Source: Kofleriaceae bacterium (GTDB lineage Bacteria; Myxococcota_A; Polyangia; Haliangiales; Haliangiaceae). From it: 48,903 nucleotides of DNA. Positions 15,394-27,709 of this stretch are shown here, piece by piece. A program made the position numbers and the translations under genes. Position 1 is the first letter of the stretch, and each line of letters starts with the position of its first letter. The notes beneath the pieces were generated by a model that searched no databases, had not been told where the DNA came from, and saw nothing but the letters and a program-made list of their open reading frames with translations. Where the stretch lies: positions 1-48,903 of the forward strand of contig JABFXX010000096.1 in NCBI GenBank assembly GCA_013368795.1, read 5' to 3'.

Positions 15394-18300
15394 ATGGACC
15401 GGACGAATCGCGACGAGGACCGCCCGGACGTCTCGCTCGACGAGACGCTACCGAGCCAAGACGGTCAGAGCGCCTCGCTGTCGCGCGAGACGCGACCGAC
15501 CGGCGAGATCGCAGCCGTCGCGGATCTCGAGATCGAGAAGGGCACCGAGATCGGGCGCTACGTCGTCATCGAGCCGATCGGCAGCGGCACGATGGGCCTC
15601 GTCGTCGCCGCGTTCGACCCGACGCTCGATCGCAAGGTCGCGATCAAGGTCGTGCGTCTCGATCCGAGCGGCACGACGTCCGGTCGCCAGCGCCTGATCC
15701 GCGAAGCGCAGGCGATGGCCAAGCTCCAGCACCCGAATGTCGTGACGGTGTTCGAGGTCGGCACGTTTCGCGATCAGCTGTTCCTCGCGATGGAGTACAT
15801 CGCCGGCTCGACGCTCGCCGACTGGCTGAAGCAGCCGGGGCGGACGCAGCGCGAGATCGTCGACGCGTTCGTCGCCGCCGGGCGCGGGCTCGCCGCCGCG
15901 CATCGCGCGGGCATCGTGCACCGCGACTTCAAGCCGTCGAACGTGCTCGTCGCGAACGACGGTCGCGTGCGCGTCGCCGACTTCGGCCTCGCGACCGCGC
16001 CGACGGAGGCGCCGCCGCCCGTGCATGTACCGATCAGCCGCGACAGCGATCCGGGACCGATGGGGATGACGAAGACGGGCGCGATCCTCGGCACGCCCGC
16101 GTACATGTCACCGGAGCAGTACCGCGGCGAGGCGGCAGACGCGCGCGCCGATCAGTACTCGTTCTGCGTCGCGCTGTACGAGGCGCTCTACGGCGAGCTG
16201 CCGTTCGAGGGCGCCGCGTTCCTCGTCTATCGCGACAACGTGCTCGCCGGACGGCTGCGCGAGCCGCCGAAGGACAGCGCGGTGCCGCCGCGGATCCGAC
16301 GCGTCCTGGTGCGCGGCCTCGCGCTCGCACCGGGCGAGCGATATCCCGATCTCGATCCGCTGCTCGACGAGCTCTCGTACGATCCGGCTGCACGCCGCCG
16401 CGTCGCGATCGTCGGTGCGATCGGAGCCGGTGCGGTCGCGGCGACTGCGGTCGCGCTGCTCGTCGGACGCAGCTCGAAGGAACAGGATCCGTGCGCGGCG
16501 GCGGAGAGGCCGATCGCCAGCGTGTGGACCGCGGACCAGCGCAAGGCGCTCGAGCAGAGCTTCCTCGCGACCGGCAGCCCGGGTGCGCCCGACGCGTTCG
16601 CTCGCATCGCGAAGGCGTTCGACGATCGGGTCGGTGCACTGCGGGCGGCGCGGCGCGACGCGTGCGAGGCGACGTCGGTACGCCACGAGCAGTCGGCCGA
16701 GCTGCTCGATCGACGAATCGCGTGCGTCGACGAGCGCGCCTCCGCCACGACCGCGCTCGTCGGCGTGTTGACCGAGCAGCGCGACGCGGACTCCCTGTCG
16801 AAGGCGCTGAACGCCGTGCTCGCGCTGCCGCCGCTCGAGCCGTGCGCCGATCGCGCGGCGCTGCTCGCCGATTCGTCACAGCCGCCGCCCGCGATCCGCC
16901 CGCAAGTCGAGGAGCTCGTGCGCAGACTCGATCGCGCCGAGGCCATGTCGAACGCCGGCCTGTACGGCAAGGCGGTCGACGAGCTGTCGAAGATCGCGCC
17001 GGCCGCCGACCAGCTCGGCCATGCGCCGGTGCAGGCCCGCGCGCACTTCCTCGCCGCCGACGCGCACATCCAGCTCGATCACAACACGCAAGGCATCGCC
17101 GAGTTCCGCAAGACGCTCGAGCTCGCCGCCGCCGCGCACGACGACGAGCTGGTCGCGCGGGCCTCGATCGGTCTCTACGGTGCAGTCGGCTACCGGCAGG
17201 GCAAGTACGACGAGGCGCGCGGCCTCGAGCAGGCAACCGCGACCGCCGTGCTGCGCGCGGGCAACAGTCCGCGCATGCGAAGTCACCTCGAGAACGCGCG
17301 CGGCCTCGTCGAGCTCGGTCGAGAGGACTACCCGGCGGCGGCGGCGCATTTCCAGGCGAGCGCGGCCGAGGCGCAGAAGGACGGCCACGCGAACCTCGTC
17401 CAGGTCGCAAACGCGCTCAGCAACGCCGGCATCGCGTTCACGTGGGGCGAGAAGTACGACGACTCGAAGGCCGCGTTCGAGAAGTCACTCGCGATCGGCA
17501 TCGAGGTGCTCGGCCCCGACCACGCGAATGTCGGCTACACGTATCACGGCCTCGGCGTCCTCTACGACAACATGGGCGAGCCGGAGAAGGCGCTCGAGCA
17601 ATTCCGCAAGTCCGAGGCGATCAGCCGCCGGGCGTATCCCGCCGACAGCGTGCAGATCGCGAAGGGCCTCGTCAGCGTCGGCCTCGTCCTCGGCGAGCTC
17701 GAGCGGTACGACGAGGCGCTCGACGCGCAGCTGAAGGCGCTCGCGATCTTCGAGAAGCATCCCGAGGACAGCAAGCGCGAGATGAACACGGTCCTGTTCG
17801 ACACCGGCCTCGCCTACCTGAGCGCCCACCGCACCAAGGAGGCGCTTGCGATGATGCAGCGCGCGCTCGCCAGCGCCGAGGCCGAGTACGGGCCCGAGAG
17901 CGACGAGGCAGGGTCCGTGCTCGGGGGCATGCTCGCCGTTTCTGACATCGCCGGCGATCACGACAAGGCGCGCGAGTACGGCATGCGTGCGCTCGCGATC
18001 CGCGAAAAGACGCTCGGTCCGGATCACCAGCAGGTCGCGCGCGTGCTCGGCGATCTCGCGCAGAACGCGAACGAACGCCGCCAGCCGCAGGAAGCGATGA
18101 AGCTCGTCGACCGCGCGCTCGCGATCATCACCAAGCCCGGCACGCCGCCGCTGACGGTGAAGTTCAACATGCTCCAGATCCGCGCGACCGCCGAGCTCGC
18201 CCTCAAGCGCACCGACGCGGCGCTCGCCGATGCACGCGCCGCGCGCGACGGCTTCATCGAGAGCAAGCAGCCGACCGCCGGTGCCGACGCGAGCCTCGTC

Positions 18301-18447
18301 GTCGCCGATGCGCTGTGGCAGAAAGGCGGCCGCCGCGATGCGGTCGCCGAGGTGAAGAAGGCGATCGAGACGATCGAGGCGCAGCCCAAGCCAGATGCCG
18401 AGCTACTCGGCAAGGCGCGCGCGTGGCTCGCCGCACACGCGAACTAG
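15394..18447 (+). CDS. Ser/Thr protein kinase with transmembrane anchor and TPR sensor/effector region
   Basis: A 1017-residue kinase of the bacterial Hanks type. Residues 1-50 are a polar linker. The kinase domain spans about 54-330, with glycine loop GSGTMG (63-68), Lys85, catalytic HRDFKPSN (176-183), DFG (196-198) and activation-loop end GTPAYMSPEQ (233-242), all consistent with activity. A single membrane span follows at about 337-358. The rest is long helical repeats, with clear TPRs from about residue 660 (YTYHGLGVLYDNMGEPEKAL, TGLAYLSAHRTKEALAMMQ). The kinase would be cytoplasmic and the TPR region periplasmic. This architecture is typical of myxobacterial kinases. Substrates are unknown. 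The FHA protein near 31 kb is a natural candidate reader. Confidence 0.92.
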   Translation: MDRTNRDEDRPDVSLDETLPSQDGQSASLSRETRPTGEIAAVADLEIEKGTEIGRYVVIEPIGSGTMGLVVAAFDPTLDRKVAIKVVRLDPSGTTSGRQRLIREAQAMAKLQHPNVVTVFEVGTFRDQLFLAMEYIAGSTLADWLKQPGRTQREIVDAFVAAGRGLAAAHRAGIVHRDFKPSNVLVANDGRVRVADFGLATAPTEAPPPVHVPISRDSDPGPMGMTKTGAILGTPAYMSPEQYRGEAADARADQYSFCVALYEALYGELPFEGAAFLVYRDNVLAGRLREPPKDSAVPPRIRRVLVRGLALAPGERYPDLDPLLDELSYDPAARRRVAIVGAIGAGAVAATAVALLVGRSSKEQDPCAAAERPIASVWTADQRKALEQSFLATGSPGAPDAFARIAKAFDDRVGALRAARRDACEATSVRHEQSAELLDRRIACVDERASATTALVGVLTEQRDADSLSKALNAVLALPPLEPCADRAALLADSSQPPPAIRPQVEELVRRLDRAEAMSNAGLYGKAVDELSKIAPAADQLGHAPVQARAHFLAADAHIQLDHNTQGIAEFRKTLELAAAAHDDELVARASIGLYGAVGYRQGKYDEARGLEQATATAVLRAGNSPRMRSHLENARGLVELGREDYPAAAAHFQASAAEAQKDGHANLVQVANALSNAGIAFTWGEKYDDSKAAFEKSLAIGIEVLGPDHANVGYTYHGLGVLYDNMGEPEKALEQFRKSEAISRRAYPADSVQIAKGLVSVGLVLGELERYDEALDAQLKALAIFEKHPEDSKREMNTVLFDTGLAYLSAHRTKEALAMMQRALASAEAEYGPESDEAGSVLGGMLAVSDIAGDHDKAREYGMRALAIREKTLGPDHQQVARVLGDLAQNANERRQPQEAMKLVDRALAIITKPGTPPLTVKFNMLQIRATAELALKRTDAALADARAARDGFIESKQPTAGADASLVVADALWQKGGRRDAVAEVKKAIETIEAQPKPDAELLGKARAWLAAHAN

Positions 18448-18456
18448 CCTCGCCGA

Positions 18457-19542
18457 TCAGCGCGTCGCGGCCTTCGGTCGCGAGCTCTTGATCGCCCACA
18501 GCTCGGTGGGCAGCGCGATCGGTGCACCGGGCTTGAAGCCCGCCGAGTCCTGGATGTGGGACGTCGTGACGTACAGCGTGCCGTCGGCGCCCTCGGCGAT
18601 CGAGTCGGGCCAGCGCAGGCGCCTGTCGGCGATCAGGATGTCGGGCTTCGCCCCGCCCGCAGTAAGGTCGCGCACCTTCATCGAGCTGTCCTCGATGCCG
18701 GTGATGTACATGCGGCCGTCGCGACCGATCCACAGTCCGTCCGCCGGACCGTTCTCGCCGACGACCTGCGGCTTGGCGCTGTCGATGTTCGCCGTCGGGA
18801 TGCTGTAGAGCGTCTTGCCCTTGATCGCCTGCCAGTAGAGTGTCTTGCCGTCACCCGATAGCGCGATGCCGTCAGCCGCGAACTCGACACCGCGGCCGTC
18901 GGGCCTGCGCAGCGGCTTGCCGTCGGACTTCACGACGACCGTCGGATCGGGCTGCGTCGAGGGATGGCCGTCGAGCACGCGGCGTGACTTGCCGCTCGCG
19001 AGGTCGACGACGACGATCGCGCCCTTCGCGCCGGAGTCGGTGATGTATGCGGTCTTGCCATCGGGCGAGAACCGCACGTCGTTGAGATACGAGCCCTGCG
19101 GCGCGATCGTCTCGTCGAACGCGATCACCTTCGCGGGCCTGTTCGTTGCGAGGTCGATCTGGACGAGCTTCGGGCCGCCCTTGACGACGCGGTCCTGCGC
19201 CGGCGCGGCCGGGTCGAGCACCCACAGGTTGCCCTGCCCGTCGGCGACGACGCTCTGGACGCAGACCCAGTGATCGTTTGCGGTCATCTGGTCCTTCTTC
19301 GCGTTGCGCCACGCGTTCCACTCGGTGCTCGGGAACGGCACGAGCTCGCCGTTCTTCTTCACCTCCGCGACCGACACCGGCGAGTCCTCGCTCCACCGCG
19401 GGAAGTTCACGAAGATTCGCCCATCGGGCGAGACGGCGACGCCGGTCACCTGGTGCTTGAAGGTCGCGACCTTCTCGAGCGTCGGTTCGGCGACCGCGGT
19501 CGAGGTCAGAAGAACGAGCAGCACGGCAATGCGGGAGATCAT
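18457..19542 (-). CDS. Exported six-bladed propeller protein, major royal jelly/yellow or SMP-30 type
   Basis: A 361-residue secreted protein with a clear signal peptide (IAVLLVLLTSTAVA, cleavage before EPTLEK). The mature chain shows blade-like repeats: VAVSPDGRIFVNFPRW, SVVADGQGNLWVLDPA, DVRFSPDGKTAYITDSG, GIALSGDGKTLYWQAI and LWIGRDGRMYITG. The WVLDPA and FSPDGKTAYITDSG blocks are typical of bacterial major-royal-jelly-related proteins, which share the SMP-30/gluconolactonase propeller fold. A lactonase or ligand-binding role in the periplasm is inferred from the fold. It is convergent with the kinase, with stops 9 bases apart. No promoter motif is evident upstream. Confidence 0.82.
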   Translation of the reverse strand: MISRIAVLLVLLTSTAVAEPTLEKVATFKHQVTGVAVSPDGRIFVNFPRWSEDSPVSVAEVKKNGELVPFPSTEWNAWRNAKKDQMTANDHWVCVQSVVADGQGNLWVLDPAAPAQDRVVKGGPKLVQIDLATNRPAKVIAFDETIAPQGSYLNDVRFSPDGKTAYITDSGAKGAIVVVDLASGKSRRVLDGHPSTQPDPTVVVKSDGKPLRRPDGRGVEFAADGIALSGDGKTLYWQAIKGKTLYSIPTANIDSAKPQVVGENGPADGLWIGRDGRMYITGIEDSSMKVRDLTAGGAKPDILIADRRLRWPDSIAEGADGTLYVTTSHIQDSAGFKPGAPIALPTELWAIKSSRPKAATR

Positions 19543-19613
19543 GTGTCGGAGGACTGCAAGCTTCGATCCCGCACCGTTGGTGAGGTCATTCGCATCGAGT
19601 AGCCTTGCCGGCG

Positions 19614-21881
19614 GTGGATCACGCCGACTGGCTCTGGGGCTGGGATCCGACGCCCGGCATCGTCTCGGTATGGGCCGAAGGCGATGGTCGCGTGCACGTG
19701 TGGCGGCGCGTCGGCGGCACGCTCGTCCACGAGCAGCAGACGTTCCGGCCGTGGCTGCTCGTCGATCGGATCGACGGTCTCGACGCGCGGGTGACGACGC
19801 GCGAGCTCGCCGGCGAGGGCGAGCTGCGGTTCGTCGTGCGCGGCGACGACATGGCGACGCTGACCCATGCGGTCGTTCGCGCGGCGGAGAAGCGCCGCGG
19901 TCACTCGATCGGGCATGTCCGCGACCTCGAGGATTCGGTGCTCGTGCTGCCTCCCGAGGAGCAGTACCTCGTCGCGTCGGGGCGCACGTACTTTCGCGAC
20001 CTCGCGTTCGACGAGCTGCGGCGCATGCAGATCGATCTCGAGACGACCGGACTCGATCCGCAGCGCGACCGGATCTTCCTGATCGCGCTGCGCGCGCCCG
20101 ACGGCGAGGTCGAGATCCTCGAGCATGCAGACGAGGCGAAGCTGATCGGTGCGCTCGTCGAGAGAGTCCAGGCGCTCGATCCCGACGTGATCGAGAACCA
20201 CAACCTGCACGGCTTCGATCTGCCGTTCCTCGATCGCCGCGCGAAGCGGTGCGGCGTGCCGCTCGCGCTCGGCCGCGTCGGTCCGCCGGGTCTGCGCCAG
20301 CGGGGCGCGCGACGAGGCGCGGTGAAGGACGGGACGAGCCGCCACATCCGGTTTGTCGCGCCGGGCCGCGAGCTCATCGACACGCTCGATCAGGTGCTGC
20401 GTCACGACTTCGCGAGCCGCGACCTGCCCGGCCACGGCCTCAAGGCAGTCGCGCGCCACTTCGGGCTCGCCGGTCCCGATCGCGAGATCGTGCGGCGCGA
20501 TCGGATCCTCGACATCTACAAGGAGGATCCCGAGCGGGTCCGCCGCTACGCGAGAGCGGACGTCGAGGAGGTTGCCGGCCTCGCACGCCTGATGAGCGGC
20601 GCGACGTTCGCGCTCGCCCGGATCGCGCCGCGTCGCTACGAGCGCCTCGCCGATGCCGGCGCCGCGACGGGCATCCTCGATCCGCTGATCGTGCGCGCGT
20701 ACCTGCGCGCGGGTCAGGCCCTGCCCTCTCACGTGCCCGGCGACGGCACCGAGCACGCGGGCGCCGCGCTTCACCTGTTCGCGGCGGGCGTCGCGCACCG
20801 CGTCGTCAAGGCCGACGTCGCGAGCCTCTATCCGTCGCTGATGCGCGAGTACAAGATCGGACCGTCGCGCGACCGGCTCGGCGTGATGCTCGCGCTGATC
20901 GATCGACTCGTCGACGAGCGGCTCGCCGCGAAGGCGGCGGCGAAGGCGCTGCCGTCCGGCTCGCCCGAGCGATTCGCGCACGAGGCGACGTCGGCGGCGA
21001 TGAAGCTCGTCGTCAACTCGGCGTACGGCTACCTCGGTGCCGGCGGCCTGACCCGGTTCTCCGACGTCCATGCCGCGAACGAGGTGACGAGGCGAGGCCG
21101 CGAGACGCTCGCGCTCATGTGTCGCGAGCTCGCCCGCCGCGGCGTCACGCTGCTCGAGGCCGACACCGACGGCGTGTACTTCTCGGTGCCCGAGACCTGG
21201 ACGCCCGACGACGAGAGACGCGCGGTCACCGAGGTCGCAGCGCTGTTGCCGCGACTCGTCCAGCTCGAGCTCGAGGGCCGCTATGCCGCGATGCTGTCGC
21301 ACGAGCCGAAGAACTACGCGCTGCAGGGCTACGACGGCACGCTCGTGCTGCGCGGCGTCGCGTTTCGCTCGAGCCGCGCCGAGCGGTTCGGCGAGACGTT
21401 CCTGCGGACCGCGATCGCACGGCTATTCGCGGGCGACGTCGCCGGCGTGCGGGCCGCGTACCTGGACACCGTGCTCGCGCTTCGCCGCCGCACCATCTCG
21501 ACGCACGACGTGTCGTCGCGGGTGCGGCTCAGCAAGGCGCCCGCGCAATACTTCGCGACGCGCACGGGGCGCCAGGAGCTCGCATACGAGGCGCTGCTCG
21601 CGAGCGGCCGCACGACCTGGGACGTCGGCGAGCACGTCCGCGTCTACCGCACCGCGCGCGGCGGCGGCCGCGTGCTCGACGAGCACGACGAGTCCGATCC
21701 TCGCGACTACGACGTCGACTACTACGTGCGCATCCTGCGCGACAACTTCGCCGCGCGCCTGGTCCGCGCGTTCTCGCCCGACGACTACGCCGCCGTGTTC
21801 GCCGATCCGGATCAGCTCGCGCTGTTCGCGCCGCCCTTCGCGAGCATCCGGCCGATCCTGACGCGCGTGGCCGACGACTAG
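19614..21881 (+). CDS. Family-B DNA polymerase with 3'-5' exonuclease
   Basis: A 755-residue polymerase with every catalytic motif present. Exonuclease: ExoI DLETTG (D141, E143), ExoII HNLHGFDLPFL (N197, D202) and ExoIII YARADVEE (Y312, D316). Polymerase: motif A DVASLYPS (401-408), motif B KLVVNSAYG (464-472) and motif C DTDG (517-520). Length is close to E. coli Pol II (783 residues), but the sequence is divergent and the N-terminal domain is short. A repair, translesion or replication-restart role is likely. No helicase, primase or phage gene is adjacent, so a plasmid or phage origin is not indicated. I chose GTG at 19614. A TTG three codons earlier is possible. TAGCCT lies 8 bases before the GTG. 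Confidence 0.92.
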   Translation: MDHADWLWGWDPTPGIVSVWAEGDGRVHVWRRVGGTLVHEQQTFRPWLLVDRIDGLDARVTTRELAGEGELRFVVRGDDMATLTHAVVRAAEKRRGHSIGHVRDLEDSVLVLPPEEQYLVASGRTYFRDLAFDELRRMQIDLETTGLDPQRDRIFLIALRAPDGEVEILEHADEAKLIGALVERVQALDPDVIENHNLHGFDLPFLDRRAKRCGVPLALGRVGPPGLRQRGARRGAVKDGTSRHIRFVAPGRELIDTLDQVLRHDFASRDLPGHGLKAVARHFGLAGPDREIVRRDRILDIYKEDPERVRRYARADVEEVAGLARLMSGATFALARIAPRRYERLADAGAATGILDPLIVRAYLRAGQALPSHVPGDGTEHAGAALHLFAAGVAHRVVKADVASLYPSLMREYKIGPSRDRLGVMLALIDRLVDERLAAKAAAKALPSGSPERFAHEATSAAMKLVVNSAYGYLGAGGLTRFSDVHAANEVTRRGRETLALMCRELARRGVTLLEADTDGVYFSVPETWTPDDERRAVTEVAALLPRLVQLELEGRYAAMLSHEPKNYALQGYDGTLVLRGVAFRSSRAERFGETFLRTAIARLFAGDVAGVRAAYLDTVLALRRRTISTHDVSSRVRLSKAPAQYFATRTGRQELAYEALLASGRTTWDVGEHVRVYRTARGGGRVLDEHDESDPRDYDVDYYVRILRDNFAARLVRAFSPDDYAAVFADPDQLALFAPPFASIRPILTRVADD

Positions 21882-22330
21882 GCGGGCGGCGCGAACCGCT
21901 GCTTGAACGTGAACGCGCGCTCGGTCGGGCCGTTCGCGACGATCGCGGCGAGCCGCTCCTGCGCATCGGCCACGGTCGGCAGCTCGCCGCGCGGAATCCA
22001 CCACATCGCGAGCGCGTGGCCGCCGACGACCGCCTTGACGTCGGCGAACCAGCGCTTGCGCGCCGCGTACACCTCGGCGTGCCCGGTCCGGTACGTGTAC
22101 GCGTGCAGCGCGTCGATCGACTCCCAGACCGACATGTTGAACAGCACGCGCGGATCGTCGAACTCGCGTTGCGCCGGATCGCGCGAGTCGGTCAGGTAGC
22201 GCCACACGAACCCGGGGCTCGTGTCGGCGAGCTGATTGATCTCGTCGAGGCGCGCCATGTACTCGGCCATCCGCGGGTCATCGTGCGCCGCGAGCGCGTA
22301 CGCGACGTTGGCCTGCGCGAGCTGGTACAT
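21878..22330 (-). CDS. DUF3291-type protein
   Basis: A 150-residue cytoplasmic protein of the DUF3291 type, a dimeric alpha-beta barrel-like domain related to monooxygenase-like ABM folds. Recognisable blocks are an opening strand MYQLAQANVAYAL, GFVWRYLTD, a central FNMSVWESIDALHAYTY, and the Trp/Arg-rich ALAMWWIPRGELP. No function is established for the family. The frame extends upstream, but the Met at 22330 gives the family N-terminus. It lies 31 bases after the NAD-dependent oxidoreductase on the same strand and is probably co-transcribed. Its stop shares CTAG with the polymerase stop. Confidence 0.78.
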   Translation of the reverse strand: MYQLAQANVAYALAAHDDPRMAEYMARLDEINQLADTSPGFVWRYLTDSRDPAQREFDDPRVLFNMSVWESIDALHAYTYRTGHAEVYAARKRWFADVKAVVGGHALAMWWIPRGELPTVADAQERLAAIVANGPTERAFTFKQRFAPPA

Positions 22331-22361
22331 GCCTGCAGTGTCGGCAGCGGCGCCGCCGGGA

Positions 22362-23243
22362 TCAAGTGCGCAGGATGCCCGCGTCGTCGGCCGCCAGCCC
22401 ACCGATCGCGGACCAGTCGACCGCCTCGTCGTGGGCGAGCAGCCGGAGGAATCGGTCGTGGATCAGATTTGCAATCGGCATCGGCACCCTCAGGTCCTCG
22501 GCCGCTTGCAGGCCGAGGCGCACGTCCTTCTCGCCGAGCGCTGCCGCGAACTGCGGCGGGGCAAACTTGCGATCCGCGATCAGGTCGCCGTACGTCCGGT
22601 ACACCGGCGCATCGAACAGCGACGACGTGACGATCGCGACGAACCGGTGCGGGTCGACGTTGCCCTTCTCGACGAGCGCCATCGCCTCGCCGAGCGACTC
22701 CATCACCGATGCGATCAGGAAGTTCGACGCCAGCTTCACGAGCAGCGCATGCTCGGGCCGTTCGGAGATCACGAACGCGCGCTGGCCGAGTGCGCGAAAC
22801 ACCGGCTCGACACAATCGAGCAACGACTGCTCGCCCGCCGCGAGCACGAACAACAGGCCGTTCTCCGCGGCCTCGGGCCGACCGAGCACCGGCGCGGCGA
22901 CGAAGCGCTTCCTGGCCTCGGCATGGGCGCGTGCGAGGCGCTCTGCCATCCCGACGCTGATCGTGCTCGACGAGATGTGGATCGACGCATCGGGGAGATG
23001 GCGCAGGAGGCCGTCGTCACCGAACACGATGCCGTCGACCGCGGCGTCGTCGGAGACCATCGTGATCACCGCATCGGCCTGACATGCGTCCGCTACGCTA
23101 CGCGCGACCGTCGCGCCCTTGTCGCGCAGAGGCTGCGCCTTGTCGAGCGTGCGATTGAACACGACGACCTCGTGCCCCTGCTGGAGGAGCCGACCCGCCA
23201 TCGCTTGACCCATGTGACCGAGCCCGATGAATCCGATCTTCAT
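22362..23243 (-). CDS. NAD(P)-dependent beta-hydroxyacid dehydrogenase (HIBADH/GLYR family)
   Basis: A 293-residue oxidoreductase. The N-terminal Rossmann domain begins KIGFIGLGHMGQAMAGRLL with the GxGxMG dinucleotide motif. The substrate segment SSSTISVGMAERLA and the all-helical C-terminal domain with catalytic Lys in VKLASNFLIAS match the 3-hydroxyisobutyrate dehydrogenase / glyoxylate-succinic semialdehyde reductase family. It would reduce small aldehydes or oxidise beta-hydroxyacids. The Met at 23243 is used because it opens the Rossmann strand. It follows the pseudo-receiver gene by 44 bases and precedes the DUF3291 gene, which suggests a three-gene transcript. Confidence 0.88.
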   Translation of the reverse strand: MKIGFIGLGHMGQAMAGRLLQQGHEVVVFNRTLDKAQPLRDKGATVARSVADACQADAVITMVSDDAAVDGIVFGDDGLLRHLPDASIHISSSTISVGMAERLARAHAEARKRFVAAPVLGRPEAAENGLLFVLAAGEQSLLDCVEPVFRALGQRAFVISERPEHALLVKLASNFLIASVMESLGEAMALVEKGNVDPHRFVAIVTSSLFDAPVYRTYGDLIADRKFAPPQFAAALGEKDVRLGLQAAEDLRVPMPIANLIHDRFLRLLAHDEAVDWSAIGGLAADDAGILRT

Positions 23244-23287
23244 GCGCGACGGTTCTGCATCGCACACGCCATCGAAGAACCTCGCAA

Positions 23288-23683
23288 TCAGCGAAGGCGC
23301 GGCATCCGCGTCGTGATCTTGAGCTCTGTGCCGCCGTCGCGCCGGATGCGATCGAGAACCTCCATCACCTCGGGCAAACGGAGCGGATGCGCGAGCACGG
23401 CGTCGACCGCCACGCGTGCACCGCCGGCCTCGGGCAGAGGTCCGACGTGGAGGATGATCACGTCCTCGGACACGAGGCTGCGCAGGCTGCGCGCGAGATC
23501 GCGCGTCTTCACCGCACCGAACGAGCCGTTGAGGATAACGACGCCCGGGCGCAGTCGCTGCATCTCGTCGAGCGCGTCCTGCACCGACTGGACGACGTGG
23601 AGGTCGACCGTGCCGCGCAGCGCGGCGACGACCGCGGCATCGAGCGCGTCCGTGCCGACGAGCAGAGTACTTCCACGCGACAT
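23288..23683 (-). CDS. Degenerate response-regulator receiver (pseudo-receiver) protein
   Basis: A 131-residue protein with the beta-alpha order of a receiver domain: STLLVGTD (beta1), DLHVVQSV, GVVILNGSFG (beta3), DVIILHVG (beta4) and DAVLAHPLRLPEVMEVLDRI (beta5-alpha5). The phosphoacceptor Asp of beta3 is replaced by Asn, the acidic pair after beta1 is reduced to one Asp, and the beta5 Lys is replaced by His. Normal phosphorylation is therefore unlikely. There is no output domain. I chose ATG 23683 because GGGGA lies just upstream. It may serve as a phosphorylation-independent adaptor, which is inference. It probably heads the transcript with the oxidoreductase. Confidence 0.7.
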   Translation of the reverse strand: MSRGSTLLVGTDALDAAVVAALRGTVDLHVVQSVQDALDEMQRLRPGVVILNGSFGAVKTRDLARSLRSLVSEDVIILHVGPLPEAGGARVAVDAVLAHPLRLPEVMEVLDRIRRDGGTELKITTRMPRLR

Positions 23684-23843
23684 CGTTCCCCGGGCCAAAG
23701 CGTGGCCGATGACCGGTGCCCGCGCCATGACCGGGGCGTGACATTCCAACCCGGAACACAGCGTCCCCGATGCCGACATGTCACCGTGAGTCGCGCCTCG
23801 GACGCGATGGATCTCGGCGAGCGCTTCGACGATACTGGAGGAG

Positions 23844-24794
23844 ATGCGCCTGGTCTGGCTGGTTGGTGCCCTCGCGCTCGTGTCGCCCATGATCGCCCAC
23901 GCCGACACCGCACCGTGGGCCGCGGGCGTCAGCGACGAGCAAAAGACTCAGGCGAAGGCACTGCTCGACGCGGGCAACGCGCTGCTCCTCGAGAAGAAGT
24001 ACGTCGAGGCGCTCGACAAGTACACCGCCGCGGTCGCGGTGTGGGACCACCCGGCGATCCGCTTCAACATGGTTCGCTGCCTGATCCAGCTCGGCCGCAA
24101 CCTCGAGGCCGCCGAGAACCTCGATCGCTCGCTGAAGTACGGCGCCGCGCCGCTGGAGGAGACGGTCTACAACGAGGCGCTCGCGTACCAGAAGCTGCTC
24201 GCGACGCAGATCGGCGACATCGCGATCAGCTGCACGCAGCCCGGCGTGATCCTGACGCTCGACGGCCAGCCGCTCGCGACCTGCCCGGCACAGGAGACGC
24301 GGCGCGTGCTCGCCGGGCCTCACCAGATCGTCGGCAATAAGGCAGGCCTTCTGCCGAAGACGGTCGAGCTCGTCGTGATCGGCGGCAAGAGCAGCGACGC
24401 GTCGATCACGCTCGACCCGCTCGAGAAGGGCGCGACGATCGTCCATCGCTGGCCGACGTACGTGCCGTGGGCGGTGTTCGGCGGTGGGTTCGCGGTCGCG
24501 GCCGCCGGTGGCGTGCTCGCGGTCCTCGGCAATAACGACATGAAGACGTACGACAAGTTCGTCGACGATCGCTGCACGGGCAACTGCACGCCGGAGCAGC
24601 TCGCCGACGTCGCGCACCTGAAGTCCGGCGGCGAGCTGAAGGGCGGCCTCGGCTTGGGCCTCGCGATCACCGGCGGCGTCGCGGTCGCGACCGGCGCGGT
24701 GATGCTCTATCTGAACCGCGGCCGCACCGTGTATCCCGAGGTCGCGCCGGCGGCCGGCGGCGGCATGACGATCTCGCTCGGCGGCAGCTTCTAG
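23844..24794 (+). CDS. Exported TPR/PEGA-like protein with C-terminal membrane spans
   Basis: A 316-residue protein. It has a signal peptide (LVGALALVSPMIAHA, cleavage before DTAPWA), then a TPR-like helical part (AKALLDAGNALLLEKKYVEALDKYTAA, FNMVRCLIQLGRNLEAAENLD) to about residue 115. A small beta-rich PEGA-like domain follows (GVILTLDGQPLATCPA...RVLAGPHQIVG) at about 130-200. Two Gly/Ala/Val-rich membrane spans near 215-233 and 262-285 flank a Cys-containing loop DDRCTGNC. This layout is common in myxobacteria beside Ser/Thr kinases, and the convergent neighbour is such a kinase (stops abut at 24794/24795). A strong GGAGGAG precedes the ATG. Confidence 0.82.
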   Translation: MRLVWLVGALALVSPMIAHADTAPWAAGVSDEQKTQAKALLDAGNALLLEKKYVEALDKYTAAVAVWDHPAIRFNMVRCLIQLGRNLEAAENLDRSLKYGAAPLEETVYNEALAYQKLLATQIGDIAISCTQPGVILTLDGQPLATCPAQETRRVLAGPHQIVGNKAGLLPKTVELVVIGGKSSDASITLDPLEKGATIVHRWPTYVPWAVFGGGFAVAAAGGVLAVLGNNDMKTYDKFVDDRCTGNCTPEQLADVAHLKSGGELKGGLGLGLAITGGVAVATGAVMLYLNRGRTVYPEVAPAAGGGMTISLGGSF

Positions 24795-27698
<2,904 letters not shown>

Positions 27699-27709
27699 GC
27701 CCACTTCCC

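Noticed and set aside
14070..17945. A 1291-codon open frame across the metallophosphoesterase and kinase genes
   Set aside because: It runs antisense to one real gene and out of frame with another. Composition is Arg/Asp/Glu noise with no motif.
19304..22630. An 1108-codon open frame across the propeller protein, polymerase and DUF3291 genes
   Set aside because: The true polymerase frame has all catalytic motifs. This frame is Arg-rich and crosses gene boundaries.
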